Shown here: one piece after another, positions 50,568 through 60,250 of the stretch
Layout of the letters: each line of letters begins with the position of its first letter
How positions within the stretch are numbered: the first letter of the stretch is position 1
DNA from: Affinirhizobium lemnae
Lineage (GTDB): Bacteria > Pseudomonadota > Alphaproteobacteria > Rhizobiales > Rhizobiaceae
Assembly (NCBI RefSeq): GCF_022968395.1
Contig: NZ_JALJQZ010000014.1
Location: forward strand, 30,202 to 94,201
Length of the DNA: 64,000 bases
Reading direction: 5' to 3'
Made by a program: the position numbers and the translations under genes
Notes under the pieces: model-generated
What the model saw: only the letters and a program-made list of their open reading frames with translations
Told to the model about the DNA's origin: nothing
Databases searched by the model: none

Positions 50568-51875
50568 ATGACAAACTTTTCCCCACGAGAAATCGTTTCC
50601 GAGCTGGATCGGCACATTATCGGTCAACAGGATGCCAAGCGTGCCGTTGCTATTGCGCTTCGCAATCGCTGGCGCCGTCAGCAACTGGATGAAAGCCTGC
50701 GCGATGAGGTCATGCCGAAAAACATCCTGATGATTGGCCCGACCGGCGTTGGCAAGACTGAGATTTCTCGCCGTCTCGCGAAGTTGGCAGGTGCTCCTTT
50801 CATCAAGGTCGAAGCAACGAAGTTCACGGAAGTCGGTTACGTTGGGCGCGATGTCGAGCAGATCATCCGCGACCTCGTTGAAATTGGCATCGGGCTGGTG
50901 CGCGATAAGAAGCGCGCCGAGGTTCAGGCGAAGGCACATGCAAGTGCCGAAGAGCGCGTGCTCGATGCTCTTGTTGGCTCCACCGCATCTCCCGCCACCC
51001 GCGACTCATTCCGCAAGAAGCTTCGTTCCGGCGAACTGGACGATAAGGAGATCGAGATCGAGGTCGCCGATACCGGAAGCGGTGCATCGGGCTTCGAGAT
51101 TCCGGGCATGCCGGGCGCCAATATTGGCGTGCTCAATCTTTCCGATATGTTCGGCAAGGCCATGGGCGGACGTACCAAGAAGGTTCGCACAACGGTTTCG
51201 AAGTCTTACGGCGATCTCATTCGAGATGAATCCGACAAGCTGATCGACAATGAAGTCATCCAGCGCGAGGCTGTTCGCTCGGTCGAAAATGATGGTATCG
51301 TCTTCCTCGATGAGATCGACAAGATCGCAGCGCGCGATGGCGGTATAGGGGCAGGGGTGTCCCGCGAAGGTGTGCAGCGTGATCTCCTGCCGCTGGTGGA
51401 AGGCACGACGGTTTCCACCAAATATGGTCCGGTCAAGACAGACCATATTCTGTTCATCGCATCTGGCGCTTTCCATGTGGCAAAGCCGTCAGACCTTCTT
51501 CCCGAACTGCAGGGTCGCTTGCCGATCCGGGTCGAACTGAAGCCGCTCTCCAAGGAGGACTTCCGGCGTATCCTGACGGAGACAGAGGCAAGCCTCATCC
51601 GCCAGTACAAGGCGCTGATGGAGACCGAGCAACTTACGCTCGACTTCACAGAAGATGCGATCGATGCGCTTGCCGATGTGGCGGTGCATCTCAATTCCTC
51701 GGTAGAAAACATTGGTGCCCGGCGTCTGCAGACGGTGATGGAGCGGGTACTGGACGAAATCTCTTTCCACGCGCCGGATCGCCCCAATACTGAAGTGACG
51801 ATCGATTCGGCCTATGTGCGCCAGCATGTCGGCGATATTGCTGCCGATACCGATCTTTCCCGCTATATTCTGTAA
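50568..51875 (+). CDS. hslU: ATP-dependent protease ATPase subunit HslU (ClpY)
   Basis: Hexameric AAA+ unfoldase that feeds HslV. The 435 residues have [17 protein letters not shown] at the start, Walker [11 protein letters not shown], Walker [13 protein letters not shown], the I domain between about 110 and 230, and the C-terminal DTDLSRYIL that docks into HslV. Strong GC-rich hairpin follows the stop. Confidence 0.97.
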   Translation: MTNFSPREIVSELDRHIIGQQDAKRAVAIALRNRWRRQQLDESLRDEVMPKNILMIGPTGVGKTEISRRLAKLAGAPFIKVEATKFTEVGYVGRDVEQIIRDLVEIGIGLVRDKKRAEVQAKAHASAEERVLDALVGSTASPATRDSFRKKLRSGELDDKEIEIEVADTGSGASGFEIPGMPGANIGVLNLSDMFGKAMGGRTKKVRTTVSKSYGDLIRDESDKLIDNEVIQREAVRSVENDGIVFLDEIDKIAARDGGIGAGVSREGVQRDLLPLVEGTTVSTKYGPVKTDHILFIASGAFHVAKPSDLLPELQGRLPIRVELKPLSKEDFRRILTETEASLIRQYKALMETEQLTLDFTEDAIDALADVAVHLNSSVENIGARRLQTVMERVLDEISFHAPDRPNTEVTIDSAYVRQHVGDIAADTDLSRYIL

Positions 51876-51894
51876 TGCCGCTTGTATGCCGAGT

Positions 51895-51919
51895 GGCAAG
51901 GGCGCAACGCGCCCTTGCC
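51895..51919 (+). terminator. hairpin after hslU, possible terminator
   Basis: GGCAAGGGCGC and GCGCCCTTGCC form an 11-bp perfect stem with an AAC loop, 20 bp after the hslU stop. The T run after it is poor, so it may be a Rho-assisted or mRNA-stabilising hairpin. Confidence 0.6.
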
Positions 51920-52040
51920 TTCGATCATTGTTTTGACGGGAAATTGACGCGCTCAGGCTCGCCTTGTCGCTCTACATTCAGTATGGGTTCATACCCATAA
52001 ATGCCTTTTATTTCGGATTTCTGATTCGTCCGAAAGCAAC

Positions 52041-53033
52041 GTGCTGAAGAGCCTGCATGCTCTGCTGTTCCCTGGGATATTTGTCTTGAAACGTTCTTTG
52101 CTCGCCGTCTTGATGGTTTTCGCGCTTTTCGTGCCGCAGGTTCAGGCCGGGAGCTTGACGACTGTGCCACCAGGCAACCGCAATGCCGAGCAGCCCAAGA
52201 TTCCGGGGGCTTCAGTTCGGCGGACCCGCGAGGGTAGAACAACATTCGATGACAAGTTCGACAAGATTCGCGATCTTCTCGCAGGCGATCGGTCACTGAT
52301 ATCGAAGATCAAGCAGACGGCCCGCCAATACGACATTGATCCAATCCATATTGTCGGCGCCATTGTTGGTGAGCACACTTATAACGTTGATGCTTACGAC
52401 AGGCTCCAGTCCTATTATGTCAAGGCTGCGGCCTATGCCGGTGACAACTTCCGCTTCAGCTACAAGGGCGAGTCGATCACCCAGTTCGTTACGCGTCCGC
52501 AATTCGAAAAATGCGAGCGGTTCAGCGATTCCTACAAACTCTGGTCCTGCCGCGAAAATGTCTGGGAGCAGACATTCCGGGGTGAAAAGGTCGATGGAGT
52601 TTCCTACCCCAATGACCGCTTCAGCGCTGTATTTTTCCAACCGTTCTATGCAGGTCAGACATTCGGTTTGGGCCAGCTCAACCCGTTGACCGCGCTCATG
52701 CAGTCCGACCTTGTGGCCAGCCGCTCCGGTTATGCGAAGCTTGATCCGGCCGACGCCCAGGGTGTCTACAAGGCGATCATGGATCCGGACAAGTCTCTGG
52801 CCTATATGGCCGCGACGATCCGCCGAGCGATCGATGATTATGCAGACATTGCCGGAATGGACATCTCCCGTAATCCAGGGATTACCGCCACGCTTTATAA
52901 CGTCGGCAATACAGCCAGCCGTGCAGCTGCGCTTGCCGCCCGAAACCGTGGCGGCGCAGGCTCCCTGCCGGAAGAGAACTATTACGGCTGGCTGGTCAAC
53001 GACAAGCTGGATGAATTGAAATCGCTCTTGTAA
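52041..53033 (+). CDS. DUF1402 family exported protein, possibly lysozyme-like
   Basis: A 330-residue protein with a signal peptide (KRSLLAVLMVFALFVPQVQA) followed by a conserved domain of unknown function. GAIVGEHTYNVDAYDR and TFGLGQLNPLTAL resemble the Glu and the GLGQMNP segment of lytic transglycosylases, and the DYADIAGMDISRNPGITATLYNVGN region looks similar; this is my inference. The start is GTG at 52041, but a TTG at 52086 directly before the signal sequence is equally plausible. The P450 gene follows after 44 bp. Confidence 0.75.
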   Translation: MLKSLHALLFPGIFVLKRSLLAVLMVFALFVPQVQAGSLTTVPPGNRNAEQPKIPGASVRRTREGRTTFDDKFDKIRDLLAGDRSLISKIKQTARQYDIDPIHIVGAIVGEHTYNVDAYDRLQSYYVKAAAYAGDNFRFSYKGESITQFVTRPQFEKCERFSDSYKLWSCRENVWEQTFRGEKVDGVSYPNDRFSAVFFQPFYAGQTFGLGQLNPLTALMQSDLVASRSGYAKLDPADAQGVYKAIMDPDKSLAYMAATIRRAIDDYADIAGMDISRNPGITATLYNVGNTASRAAALAARNRGGAGSLPEENYYGWLVNDKLDELKSLL

Positions 53034-53077
53034 GTGCCGATATGAAGGCCTGTTGATCCCGTCAGGAGAACAGGTCC

Positions 53078-54478
53078 ATGGATATGCGTCCGGAACCCTT
53101 TGAGCCACCAGCTCCCCATCCCCGAACGGCGATCCCGTCTCGGTTGGAAATCATCCGGACCGTTTTCAGGAACCCGTTGGAACTCTGGGGAGAGCCTTCC
53201 TACACACTTCCCTGGATCAACTCGAAGTTCTTTTCCGAGCGGACATTGATCGTCAACGATCCTCGTCTCATTCGCTACGTTCTCGTTGATAACGCCGCCA
53301 ACTACGAAATGTCGGAAATTCGGCAGCTCATTCTGCGACCAATCCTTCGCGATGGCCTGTTGACGGCGGAAGGACCGGTCTGGAAGCGATCCCGCAAAGC
53401 CATGGCGCCTGTGTTTACCCCGCGTCACGCCAAGGGTTTCGCTGGGAAGATGCTGGCCAAGTCCGAAGAGTATCTGACCAAGTATGCAGACATTGGCTCT
53501 GAGGGGAGGGTAGAGGATATTTCTGTCGATATGACGGAACTCGCCTTTGCAATTCTGTCGGAGACGCTGTTCTCCGGTGAAATCGTCACGCAGAGTGATA
53601 ACTTTGCCGATGATGTCGATTCGCTCCTGCATCGCATGGGACGGGTCGATCCCATGGACCTCTTGCGCGCGCCTTCGTGGGTGCCGCGGGTTACGCGTAT
53701 CGGCGGTGCCAAGGTTCTGGGCAAGTTTCGCGAAATCGTCCGGCTGACGATGGAAAAGCGGAAGGCCCGCATGCGGAACGACCGGGATACGACGCCGGAT
53801 GATTTTCTCACCCTGCTTCTGGAACTTGACGGACCGGATGGACTTACCCTGGATGAGATAGAGGACAATATCCTGACCTTCATCGGCGCTGGTCATGAAA
53901 CGACGGCACGCGCTTTGGCCTGGACACTCTATTGCCTGTCTCATGCTCCGCAGTTTCGAGCCCTGATAGAAGAGGAGATCGACCGGGTCATTACAAGTGG
54001 AGCTGATCCAGTCGAGTGGCTGGATTTGATGCCGCACGTACGCGCAGCTTTCGAGGAAGGTATGCGGCTTTATCCACCCGCCCCTTCCATCAACCGTGCT
54101 GCCATCAAGGACGATACCTGGACGAGCCCGACTGGTGATGTGCTGGAGATTGCCGCAGGAACAACCGTTCTGGTAATGCCCTGGACGTTGCATCGCCACC
54201 AGCTTTACTGGGAAAAGCCGCGTGCTTTCATGCCGGAACGCTTTCTGCCCGAGAACCGCAGCCGGATTGATCGCTTTCAATATCTGCCTTTCGGTGCCGG
54301 ACCACGCACCTGTATCGGAGCCACGTTTGCCATGCAGGAGGCCGTAATCGCCCTGGCTGTTCTCTTGTCGCGGTTCCGCTTCGAATCACTTCCGAACGTC
54401 AAGCCGTGGCCCGTCCAGAGGTTGACGACCCAGCCGCAGAACGGTCTTCCCATGCGCGTCATGCCGCGATCCGTATGA
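53078..54478 (+). CDS. cytochrome P450
   Basis: A 466-residue soluble P450 monooxygenase. The I-helix oxygen-binding [11 protein letters not shown], the K-helix [11 protein letters not shown], and the heme loop [15 protein letters not shown] with the ligand Cys412 are all intact. The resemblance to CYP4/CYP102-type fatty-acid hydroxylases is loose and the substrate is unknown. No ferredoxin or reductase gene lies nearby. CAGGAG precedes the ATG. Confidence 0.9.
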   Translation: MDMRPEPFEPPAPHPRTAIPSRLEIIRTVFRNPLELWGEPSYTLPWINSKFFSERTLIVNDPRLIRYVLVDNAANYEMSEIRQLILRPILRDGLLTAEGPVWKRSRKAMAPVFTPRHAKGFAGKMLAKSEEYLTKYADIGSEGRVEDISVDMTELAFAILSETLFSGEIVTQSDNFADDVDSLLHRMGRVDPMDLLRAPSWVPRVTRIGGAKVLGKFREIVRLTMEKRKARMRNDRDTTPDDFLTLLLELDGPDGLTLDEIEDNILTFIGAGHETTARALAWTLYCLSHAPQFRALIEEEIDRVITSGADPVEWLDLMPHVRAAFEEGMRLYPPAPSINRAAIKDDTWTSPTGDVLEIAAGTTVLVMPWTLHRHQLYWEKPRAFMPERFLPENRSRIDRFQYLPFGAGPRTCIGATFAMQEAVIALAVLLSRFRFESLPNVKPWPVQRLTTQPQNGLPMRVMPRSV

Positions 54479-54569
54479 TCCCGAACATGATCATTCAACG
54501 AATGCCGGATTGACTAAGCGGTCCCACCGCGCAAAAAACCTTGGCATGAATGTTTATGGAGAATTCCTG

Positions 54570-56741
54570 ATGAGCCGCATCGACGTACATGGGTTGGCAA
54601 TCGATACTGCACTTCACCGCTTTCTGGTGGAGGAAGCCCTGCCGGGAAGCGGCCTGGATGCGGATCGATTCTTTGCGGAGCTGTCGGCAATCGTCCATGA
54701 GCTCGCACCGAAGAACCGCGAACTTCTCGAAAAGCGCGATGCGTTTCAAAATCAGTTGGATGAGTGGTACCGCAAGAATGGATCGCCCACCGACCTCGCA
54801 GCCTATGAAGCCTTCCTGCGTGAAATAGGCTATTTGCTGCCCGAGGGCCCGGATTTCACGGTGACAACGGAAAATGTCGATGGGGAAATTGCCCGTATCG
54901 CGGGCCCCCAGCTGGTCGTTCCGGTCATGAACGCGCGCTATGCGCTGAATGCCGCCAATGCACGCTGGGGATCGCTTTACGACGCTCTCTATGGCACGGA
55001 CGCAATCCCTGAAGTGGATGGAGCTGCTAAGGGCGCGGGATATAACCCGGTACGGGGTGCGAAGGTCATCGCTTGGGTGCGCGATTTTCTGAACCAGTCG
55101 GTGCCGCTATCCGAGGCGAGCTGGAGGGATGTCACGGGCTTTGAAGTCTCTGGCGGAACGATTCACGTGAAACTCGGCGATAAGGTTGCGGGTCTCGCTG
55201 AACCTGCACAGTTCGCAGGCTTCAAGGGAGAGGCCGCATCGCCCGCCGCCATCCTGGTGACACGCAACGGCCTGCACATCGAGATCCGAATCGACTCATC
55301 GACATCGATTGGTAAGGACGATCCTGCTCATATTTCGGACGTCTGGCTCGAATCGGCGATCACCACGATCATGGATTGCGAGGATTCGGTCGCGGCTGTG
55401 GATGCCGAGGATAAGGTCGTCATCTATCGCAACTGGCTCGGCCTCATGAAGGGTGACCTGAAGGAGGAAGTGTCCAAGGGCGGAAAGACCTTCATTCGTG
55501 CCCTGAATCCAGATCTGGCCTTTGAAGGCCCGGATGGGTCCGCAGTGACGGTTCCGGGTCGTTCGCTCATGCTCGTGCGAAATGTCGGTCACCTCATGAC
55601 CAACCCGGCAATTCTGGATCGTGACGGGCGGGAGATCCCCGAAGGCATCATGGATGCCATGGTCACGGCGCTTATTGCTCTTTACGATATCGGACCGCAG
55701 GGACGCCGCCAGAACTCGCGCGCAGGCTCCATGTATGTGGTGAAGCCGAAGATGCATGGTCCTGAAGAGGTCGCGTTTGCCTGCGAAATCTTCTCGCGCG
55801 TCGAAAAGGCGCTCGGCATGGCATCCAATACGATCAAGATGGGCATCATGGACGAGGAGCGGCGCACCACCGTAAACCTCAAAGAATGTATCCGCCAGGC
55901 GAAGGATCGCGTCGTTTTCATCAATACGGGCTTCCTGGATCGAACGGGCGACGAAATCCACACATCGATGGAAGCCGGTCCGATGATTCGCAAGGGCGAC
56001 ATGAAGCAGGCAGCCTGGATTGCAGCCTACGAGAACTGGAACGTCGACATTGGCCTGTCCTGTGGTCTTTCCGGTCACGCTCAGATCGGCAAGGGCATGT
56101 GGGCCATGCCTGACCTTATGGCAGCCATGCTGGAGCAAAAGATCGCGCATCCGAAGGCCGGTGCGAATACGGCCTGGGTTCCATCGCCGACCGCAGCAAC
56201 CCTGCACGCGACGCACTACCACAAGGTGAACGTCGCTGAAGTCCAGGACGGGCTGAAGTCACGCACTCGTGCCAAACTTTCCGATATTCTCTCTGTGCCC
56301 GTTTCTTCGCGACCAAACTGGACGGCTGAAGAAGTGCAGCGCGAACTCGACAACAATGCCCAAGGTATTCTGGGCTACGTTGTGCGCTGGGTCGATCAGG
56401 GTGTTGGCTGCTCGAAAGTGCCGGACATTAACAATGTGGGGCTGATGGAAGATCGTGCCACGCTGCGTATTTCTGCCCAGCACATGGCGAACTGGCTGCA
56501 TCATGGCCTTGTGACGCAAGACCAGATTACTGAAACCATGAAGCGCATGGCCGCGGTCGTCGACAGCCAGAATGCCGGTGATCCAGCTTACCAGCCAATG
56601 GCCGGTCGATTCGACGATTCGGTTGCGTTTCAGGCCGCCCTTGAACTTGTATTGCAGGGCCGCGTACAGCCCAATGGCTATACCGAGCCAGTCCTGCATC
56701 GTCGTCGCCTGGAAGCGAAGGCCAAGGCTGCGGCGGTTTGA
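54570..56741 (+). CDS. glcB: malate synthase G
   Basis: Condenses glyoxylate with acetyl-CoA to malate, allowing growth on two-carbon compounds. The 723 residues match isoform [25 protein letters not shown] in the barrel, [37 protein letters not shown], and [12 protein letters not shown] near the acetyl-CoA site. The start at 54570 follows TGGAGAA; the frame reaches 54510 without support. No isocitrate lyase is in the window. Confidence 0.96.
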   Translation: MSRIDVHGLAIDTALHRFLVEEALPGSGLDADRFFAELSAIVHELAPKNRELLEKRDAFQNQLDEWYRKNGSPTDLAAYEAFLREIGYLLPEGPDFTVTTENVDGEIARIAGPQLVVPVMNARYALNAANARWGSLYDALYGTDAIPEVDGAAKGAGYNPVRGAKVIAWVRDFLNQSVPLSEASWRDVTGFEVSGGTIHVKLGDKVAGLAEPAQFAGFKGEAASPAAILVTRNGLHIEIRIDSSTSIGKDDPAHISDVWLESAITTIMDCEDSVAAVDAEDKVVIYRNWLGLMKGDLKEEVSKGGKTFIRALNPDLAFEGPDGSAVTVPGRSLMLVRNVGHLMTNPAILDRDGREIPEGIMDAMVTALIALYDIGPQGRRQNSRAGSMYVVKPKMHGPEEVAFACEIFSRVEKALGMASNTIKMGIMDEERRTTVNLKECIRQAKDRVVFINTGFLDRTGDEIHTSMEAGPMIRKGDMKQAAWIAAYENWNVDIGLSCGLSGHAQIGKGMWAMPDLMAAMLEQKIAHPKAGANTAWVPSPTAATLHATHYHKVNVAEVQDGLKSRTRAKLSDILSVPVSSRPNWTAEEVQRELDNNAQGILGYVVRWVDQGVGCSKVPDINNVGLMEDRATLRISAQHMANWLHHGLVTQDQITETMKRMAAVVDSQNAGDPAYQPMAGRFDDSVAFQAALELVLQGRVQPNGYTEPVLHRRRLEAKAKAAAV

Positions 56742-56748
56742 CCTGAGC

Positions 56749-56778
56749 CGAGAGGTGAAACCAACGTTTCACCTCTCG
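56749..56778. repeat. perfect 12-bp palindromic hairpin after glcB
   Basis: CGAGAGGTGAAA and TTTCACCTCTCG pair perfectly across a six-base CCAACG loop, 8 bp after the glcB stop. No T run follows. It is followed by the next hairpin 13 bp later, so two hairpins stand in tandem. Confidence 0.7.
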
Positions 56779-56791
56779 CATTCCTGAACGC

Positions 56792-56820
56792 AAAACGGCA
56801 CGCCTAGACGTGCCGTTTTC
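56792..56820. terminator. bidirectional intrinsic terminator between glcB and the L,D-transpeptidase gene
   Basis: AAAACGGCACG and CGTGCCGTTTT form an 11-bp stem with a six-base loop and A/T runs on both sides. It separates the convergent genes and can end either message. Confidence 0.88.
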
Positions 56821-56842
56821 TATTTGGGAGAAGAGATTCGGG

Positions 56843-57511
56843 TTACTGAATGACGACAACCTTGGTTGCGCGACCCGGACGAACGCGGCTGTAAAGGTCG
56901 ATCACGTCCTGATTCATCAACCTGATGCAGCCAGAAGACGCTGCGGTGCCGATGGACGCCCACTCCGGCGTACCGTGCAAGCGGAACAGAGTATCCTGAC
57001 CCTTTTCATTGAACAGGTACATCGCGCGCGCACCGAGCGGATTGTTGATTCCCGGACCCATGCCGTCCTCAACATAGCGGGCGACATCAGGACGGCGTGC
57101 TGCCATTTCCTTCGGTGGGTGCCATGTCGGCCATTCCTGCTTCCAGGCTACATAGGCCTCGCCAGACCATGCAAAGCCCTGCTTGCCGACTCCGATACCG
57201 TAGCGAACAGCCTTACCATTTGGCAGGATGTAATAGAGGAAGCGTTCACGCGTGTTGACGATGATCGTACCAGGACGTTCCTTGGTTTCGAAATCGACAA
57301 TCTGACGATGAAACTTCTTGTCTACACGATTGATCGGGATCGCCGGAAGCGAATAGCCCGCATCGGTCACCGGACCATAGGCATCTGAGAAGATCTGGTT
57401 CGTCTCGGTGCGGATGGTCGCGACCTTCGTTTCAGATGAGGTCGTGGAGCAGCCGGCCAGGGCAAGCATGGAAAGAAGGCCGGATGCGATCATGCTGTGG
57501 CGGAAGCGCAT
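56843..57511 (-). CDS. L,D-transpeptidase (YkuD) lipoprotein
   Basis: Makes or links 3-3 cross-links in peptidoglycan or attaches proteins to it. The 222 residues open with a signal peptide and lipobox (SMIASGLLSMLALAGC, Cys21), and the YkuD domain ends with FRLHGTPEWAS and ASSGCIRLMNQDV, with catalytic Cys195. The frame extends to 57715 but the signal peptide fixes the start near 57511. A TGAAATCAA/TTGATTTCA inverted repeat lies just upstream. Confidence 0.92.
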   Translation of the reverse strand: MRFRHSMIASGLLSMLALAGCSTTSSETKVATIRTETNQIFSDAYGPVTDAGYSLPAIPINRVDKKFHRQIVDFETKERPGTIIVNTRERFLYYILPNGKAVRYGIGVGKQGFAWSGEAYVAWKQEWPTWHPPKEMAARRPDVARYVEDGMGPGINNPLGARAMYLFNEKGQDTLFRLHGTPEWASIGTAASSGCIRLMNQDVIDLYSRVRPGRATKVVVIQ

Positions 57512-57531
57512 GGAATTCTCATGAAAAGGAG

Positions 57532-57567
57532 TGAAATCAAAGACGTGTTCGGACGCCCTTGATTTCA
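57532..57567. repeat. inverted repeat upstream of the L,D-transpeptidase gene
   Basis: TGAAATCAA (57532-57540) and TTGATTTCA (57559-57567) are perfect complements separated by 18 bp, starting 20 bp upstream of the ATG on the minus strand. It could be an operator or a 5'-UTR stem. Nothing else was recognised in the 235-bp gap to mmcB. Confidence 0.5.
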
Positions 57568-57746
57568 GGTTTATTTGTGAACCGGCGGGGCTTGGCAAGG
57601 CCGCAGAAAGATGCAGGCTTTCGCGACTGCACAATTGGAAGAGGCATTGCCTTTTTGCAACAATTCTCGATGCTGGAGTTAATCTTGTCCCCATCTTGGA
57701 CGTTCGCAGACCCACCTGATTCTAGTCTATCCTCCGAAAAATCGTT

Positions 57747-58292
57747 GTGATTCGCGGGGACCAACCAGATTTACGGAGATTTTTTACGTTGACACTTCTT
57801 AGACTGGGCGCCGTGAGCCCATTGATTGATGGTCGCCAGTCACAAAGAGCCATGATGGTGCGCCGCGGCGTACAGATCCTGCTCAGTGACATGCGCCATT
57901 CCGTTTTGCCCGAACTGACGCTCGCCATTGGCAGGCGCGTCGACCTGATCAGCCTTTCACCGAAGGGCGAAATCTGGATCGTTGAAATCAAGACCTCGAT
58001 CGAGGATTTTCGGGTAGACCAGAAGTGGCCGGATTATCGGGATTTCAGCGATCGCCTTTTCTTTGCGACCTATAAAGACGTGCCACTCGATATCTTCCCG
58101 GAGGACTGCGGCCTTATTCTGTCGGACGGCTATGGCGCGCATCTGCTGCGAGATGCGCCTGAGCACCGACTTTCTGCCAGTAGCCGCAAGGCACTCACGC
58201 TGAGCTTTGCGCGTACAGCGGCGCAACGCCTGCTCGCCGCCGAATGGGCGACCGGCCAAAGCTTCGAGGATGCAGAAACGACTGAAAACTGA
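57747..58292 (+). CDS. mmcB: MmcB family DNA repair protein
   Basis: A 181-residue protein of the MmcB family, which in Caulobacter is LexA-regulated and protects against mitomycin C and UV. The core reads LPELTLAIGRRVDLISLSPKGEIWIVEIKTSIEDFRVDQKWPDYRDFSDRLFFA in short pieces: GRRVDLISL, EIWIVEIKTS and RDFSDRLFFAT are the nuclease-like motifs. The start is uncertain: GTG 57747 lacks a ribosome site, while TTG 57789 has GGAG upstream. No LexA-type GTTC pair was found nearby. It converges with actR. Confidence 0.9.
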   Translation: MIRGDQPDLRRFFTLTLLRLGAVSPLIDGRQSQRAMMVRRGVQILLSDMRHSVLPELTLAIGRRVDLISLSPKGEIWIVEIKTSIEDFRVDQKWPDYRDFSDRLFFATYKDVPLDIFPEDCGLILSDGYGAHLLRDAPEHRLSASSRKALTLSFARTAAQRLLAAEWATGQSFEDAETTEN

Positions 58293-58874
58293 TCAGCGCG
58301 GTGCGCGTTTCGCCAGAATGCGCTGCAAGGTTCTGCGATGCATGTTCAGCCGACGCGCCGTCTCCGAGACATTGCGTTCGCACATCTCGTAAACGCGCTG
58401 AATATGTTCCCAGCGTACGCGATCGGCAGACATGGGATTTTCCGGTACATCTGCCTTCTCGCCTGACCGCTGCGTCAGCGCTGCATAGACATCATCGGCA
58501 TCCGCGGGTTTGGAGAGATAATCGACTGCACCGAGTTTTACGGCCGTGACGGCGGTTGCGATGTTTCCATAGCCCGTGAGAACGATGACACGCGTGTCTT
58601 CCCGTCCCTTGCGAATGGCTTCGATGACATCCAGCCCATTGCCGTCGCCCAGCCGCAAATCCACAACGGCAAACTTCGGCGGATGTGCTCTGGCCTTCGC
58701 GATACCCTCTGCAACGGATTCGGCGATCTCCACCTTGAAGCCTCGGCTTTCCATGGCACGCGCCAGTCGGCGCAGAAAGGGCGCATCGTCATCCACGAGC
58801 AACAGCGATGGATCCGGTCCAAGATACACCTGGGATTCGGTAGCCGTCGAGGACTCCATCTGCTCCAATTCCAT
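58293..58874 (-). CDS. actR: response regulator ActR (RegA/PrrA)
   Basis: Redox- and pH-linked global regulator of the RegA family. The 193 residues have a receiver domain with DDD at 28-30, phospho-acceptor Asp72 in VDLRLGDGNG, and Lys in LSKPADADD, then a Fis-type helix-turn-helix at the end (NVSETARRLNMHRRTLQRIL). The domain order and length match ActR. The cognate sensor actS lies 58 bp upstream on the same strand. Confidence 0.94.
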   Translation of the reverse strand: MELEQMESSTATESQVYLGPDPSLLLVDDDAPFLRRLARAMESRGFKVEIAESVAEGIAKARAHPPKFAVVDLRLGDGNGLDVIEAIRKGREDTRVIVLTGYGNIATAVTAVKLGAVDYLSKPADADDVYAALTQRSGEKADVPENPMSADRVRWEHIQRVYEMCERNVSETARRLNMHRRTLQRILAKRAPR

Positions 58875-58932
58875 CTTTTTCTCCTTCGTCTGCTTCCTCG
58901 CATGGATTCTACGTCAAGGAAAGCAATCTAGC

Positions 58933-60249
58933 TCATATGGCCCGGTCACTATTGATATCCATCAAGGATCGAGGCCATACGACCCGAATTTGTGCCCCGC
59001 TCGCACCGGTTGCCCGGTTGGTGAACGTCAATTTTGCGCCAGAACGTTCCAGCAGCGTCTTGGCGATGAACAGACCTAGCCCCAGGCCGCCCGCACGCTC
59101 GTCCTGCCTTGAGCGCGACGACATGTAAGGCTCTCCGATATGGGTCAAAACATCAGGGGCAAAACCGGTTCCATCATCTTCGATCGTGATGGCGACAATG
59201 TCTACATTGTGCTCCACAGTGATCGTGACGCGGGAGCGCGCGAAGTCGACGGCATTTTCGATCAGGTTGCCAAGGCCATACATGATCGCTGCATTGCGGG
59301 CTCCGACCGGTTCACTTTCGCGCTCGCCCTTTTCTACCAGCGCAATCTCGACCTCGAACTGTCGATGGGGGGCAATGACTTCTTCGACAAGCGAGGAGAG
59401 CGGAAGCCTACGAAGATGGTCTTCGCTTTCCGCCGAAAGCGAGGTCAGGCGACGAAGGATGTCACGACAGCGCTCGCTCTGGCTTCTCAGCAAGGCAACA
59501 TCTTCTCCAAACTTTTCATCGTTCTTGAGTTCTCGCTCCATTTCCTTGGCCACCACACTGATTGTCGCAAGCGGTGTGCCCAGTTCATGCGCGGCGGCCG
59601 CTGCAAGGCCATCCAGTTGCGACAGGTGCTTTTCTCGTTCCAGTACCAGTTCGGTTGCGGCCAGCGCATCGGCAAGCAGAGTGGCTTCCATGGAGACGCG
59701 ATAGGCATAGAAGGCCGCGAAGGCCATCATCGAAACGATTGCCGCCCAGAAGGCCAGAAGCAGCAGCGGATGAACGACCAGGATCTCGTCTCCTTGCCAC
59801 GGCACAGGATAGGGCGTCAGGGCCAGAAGTGTTGCGCAACTCATCGCAAATGCCAGAAGACAGAGCGAGTGGCGAAGCGGCAGCGACGCGAAGGAGATGA
59901 TGACCGGGACGCAGAGGAGGGATGCAAACGGGTTGGCAAGCCCGCCTGTAATGAAGAGAAGCCCGCCCATTTGCAAAAGGTCGAAACCTAGAAGAACAAG
60001 GGCCGCTCCCGGCTGAAGCCTGTGTGTTGGAGGATATCTTAAAGCCAGGGTCAGATTGACCAGACCGAGTGCTCCAATCAGCAAAATCGCTTCCAGGAGC
60101 GGCAGATCAAAGTGAAGGACCACGGCAACGACGAATACGGTGAGCGCCTGCCCGGCGACAGCCAGCCAGCGAAGCCAGATCAGTGTTTGGAGGCGGAGGC
60201 TGCGACTGCTGCGCCCGAACTGCAAATGGCGGATCGACTGGCTTTCCAT
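58933..60249 (-). CDS. actS: sensor histidine kinase ActS (RegB/PrrB)
   Basis: Redox-responsive membrane sensor kinase for ActR. The 438 residues have six transmembrane segments in the first 190. The quinone-binding GGxxNPF motif is GGLANPF at 102-108. The H-box is AAAAHELGTPLATI with His221, and the redox-active Cys of RegB is matched by Cys261 in ERCRDIL. ATPase motifs NLIENAVDF and GLGLFIAKTLLERSG follow. The start at 60249, with AGGAACC before it, lies 2 bp after hrpB; the longer frame runs back into hrpB. Confidence 0.94.
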   Translation of the reverse strand: MESQSIRHLQFGRSSRSLRLQTLIWLRWLAVAGQALTVFVVAVVLHFDLPLLEAILLIGALGLVNLTLALRYPPTHRLQPGAALVLLGFDLLQMGGLLFITGGLANPFASLLCVPVIISFASLPLRHSLCLLAFAMSCATLLALTPYPVPWQGDEILVVHPLLLLAFWAAIVSMMAFAAFYAYRVSMEATLLADALAATELVLEREKHLSQLDGLAAAAAHELGTPLATISVVAKEMERELKNDEKFGEDVALLRSQSERCRDILRRLTSLSAESEDHLRRLPLSSLVEEVIAPHRQFEVEIALVEKGERESEPVGARNAAIMYGLGNLIENAVDFARSRVTITVEHNVDIVAITIEDDGTGFAPDVLTHIGEPYMSSRSRQDERAGGLGLGLFIAKTLLERSGAKLTFTNRATGASGAQIRVVWPRSLMDINSDRAI

Positions 60250-60250
60250 C

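Noticed and set aside
52982..54280. Long open frame on the minus strand opposite the P450 gene
   Set aside because: P450 motifs on the plus strand are intact; the opposite frame has no recognisable family.
55163..55178. parS-like sequence inside glcB
   Set aside because: About 13 of 16 matches, within coding sequence and far from the origin; probably chance.
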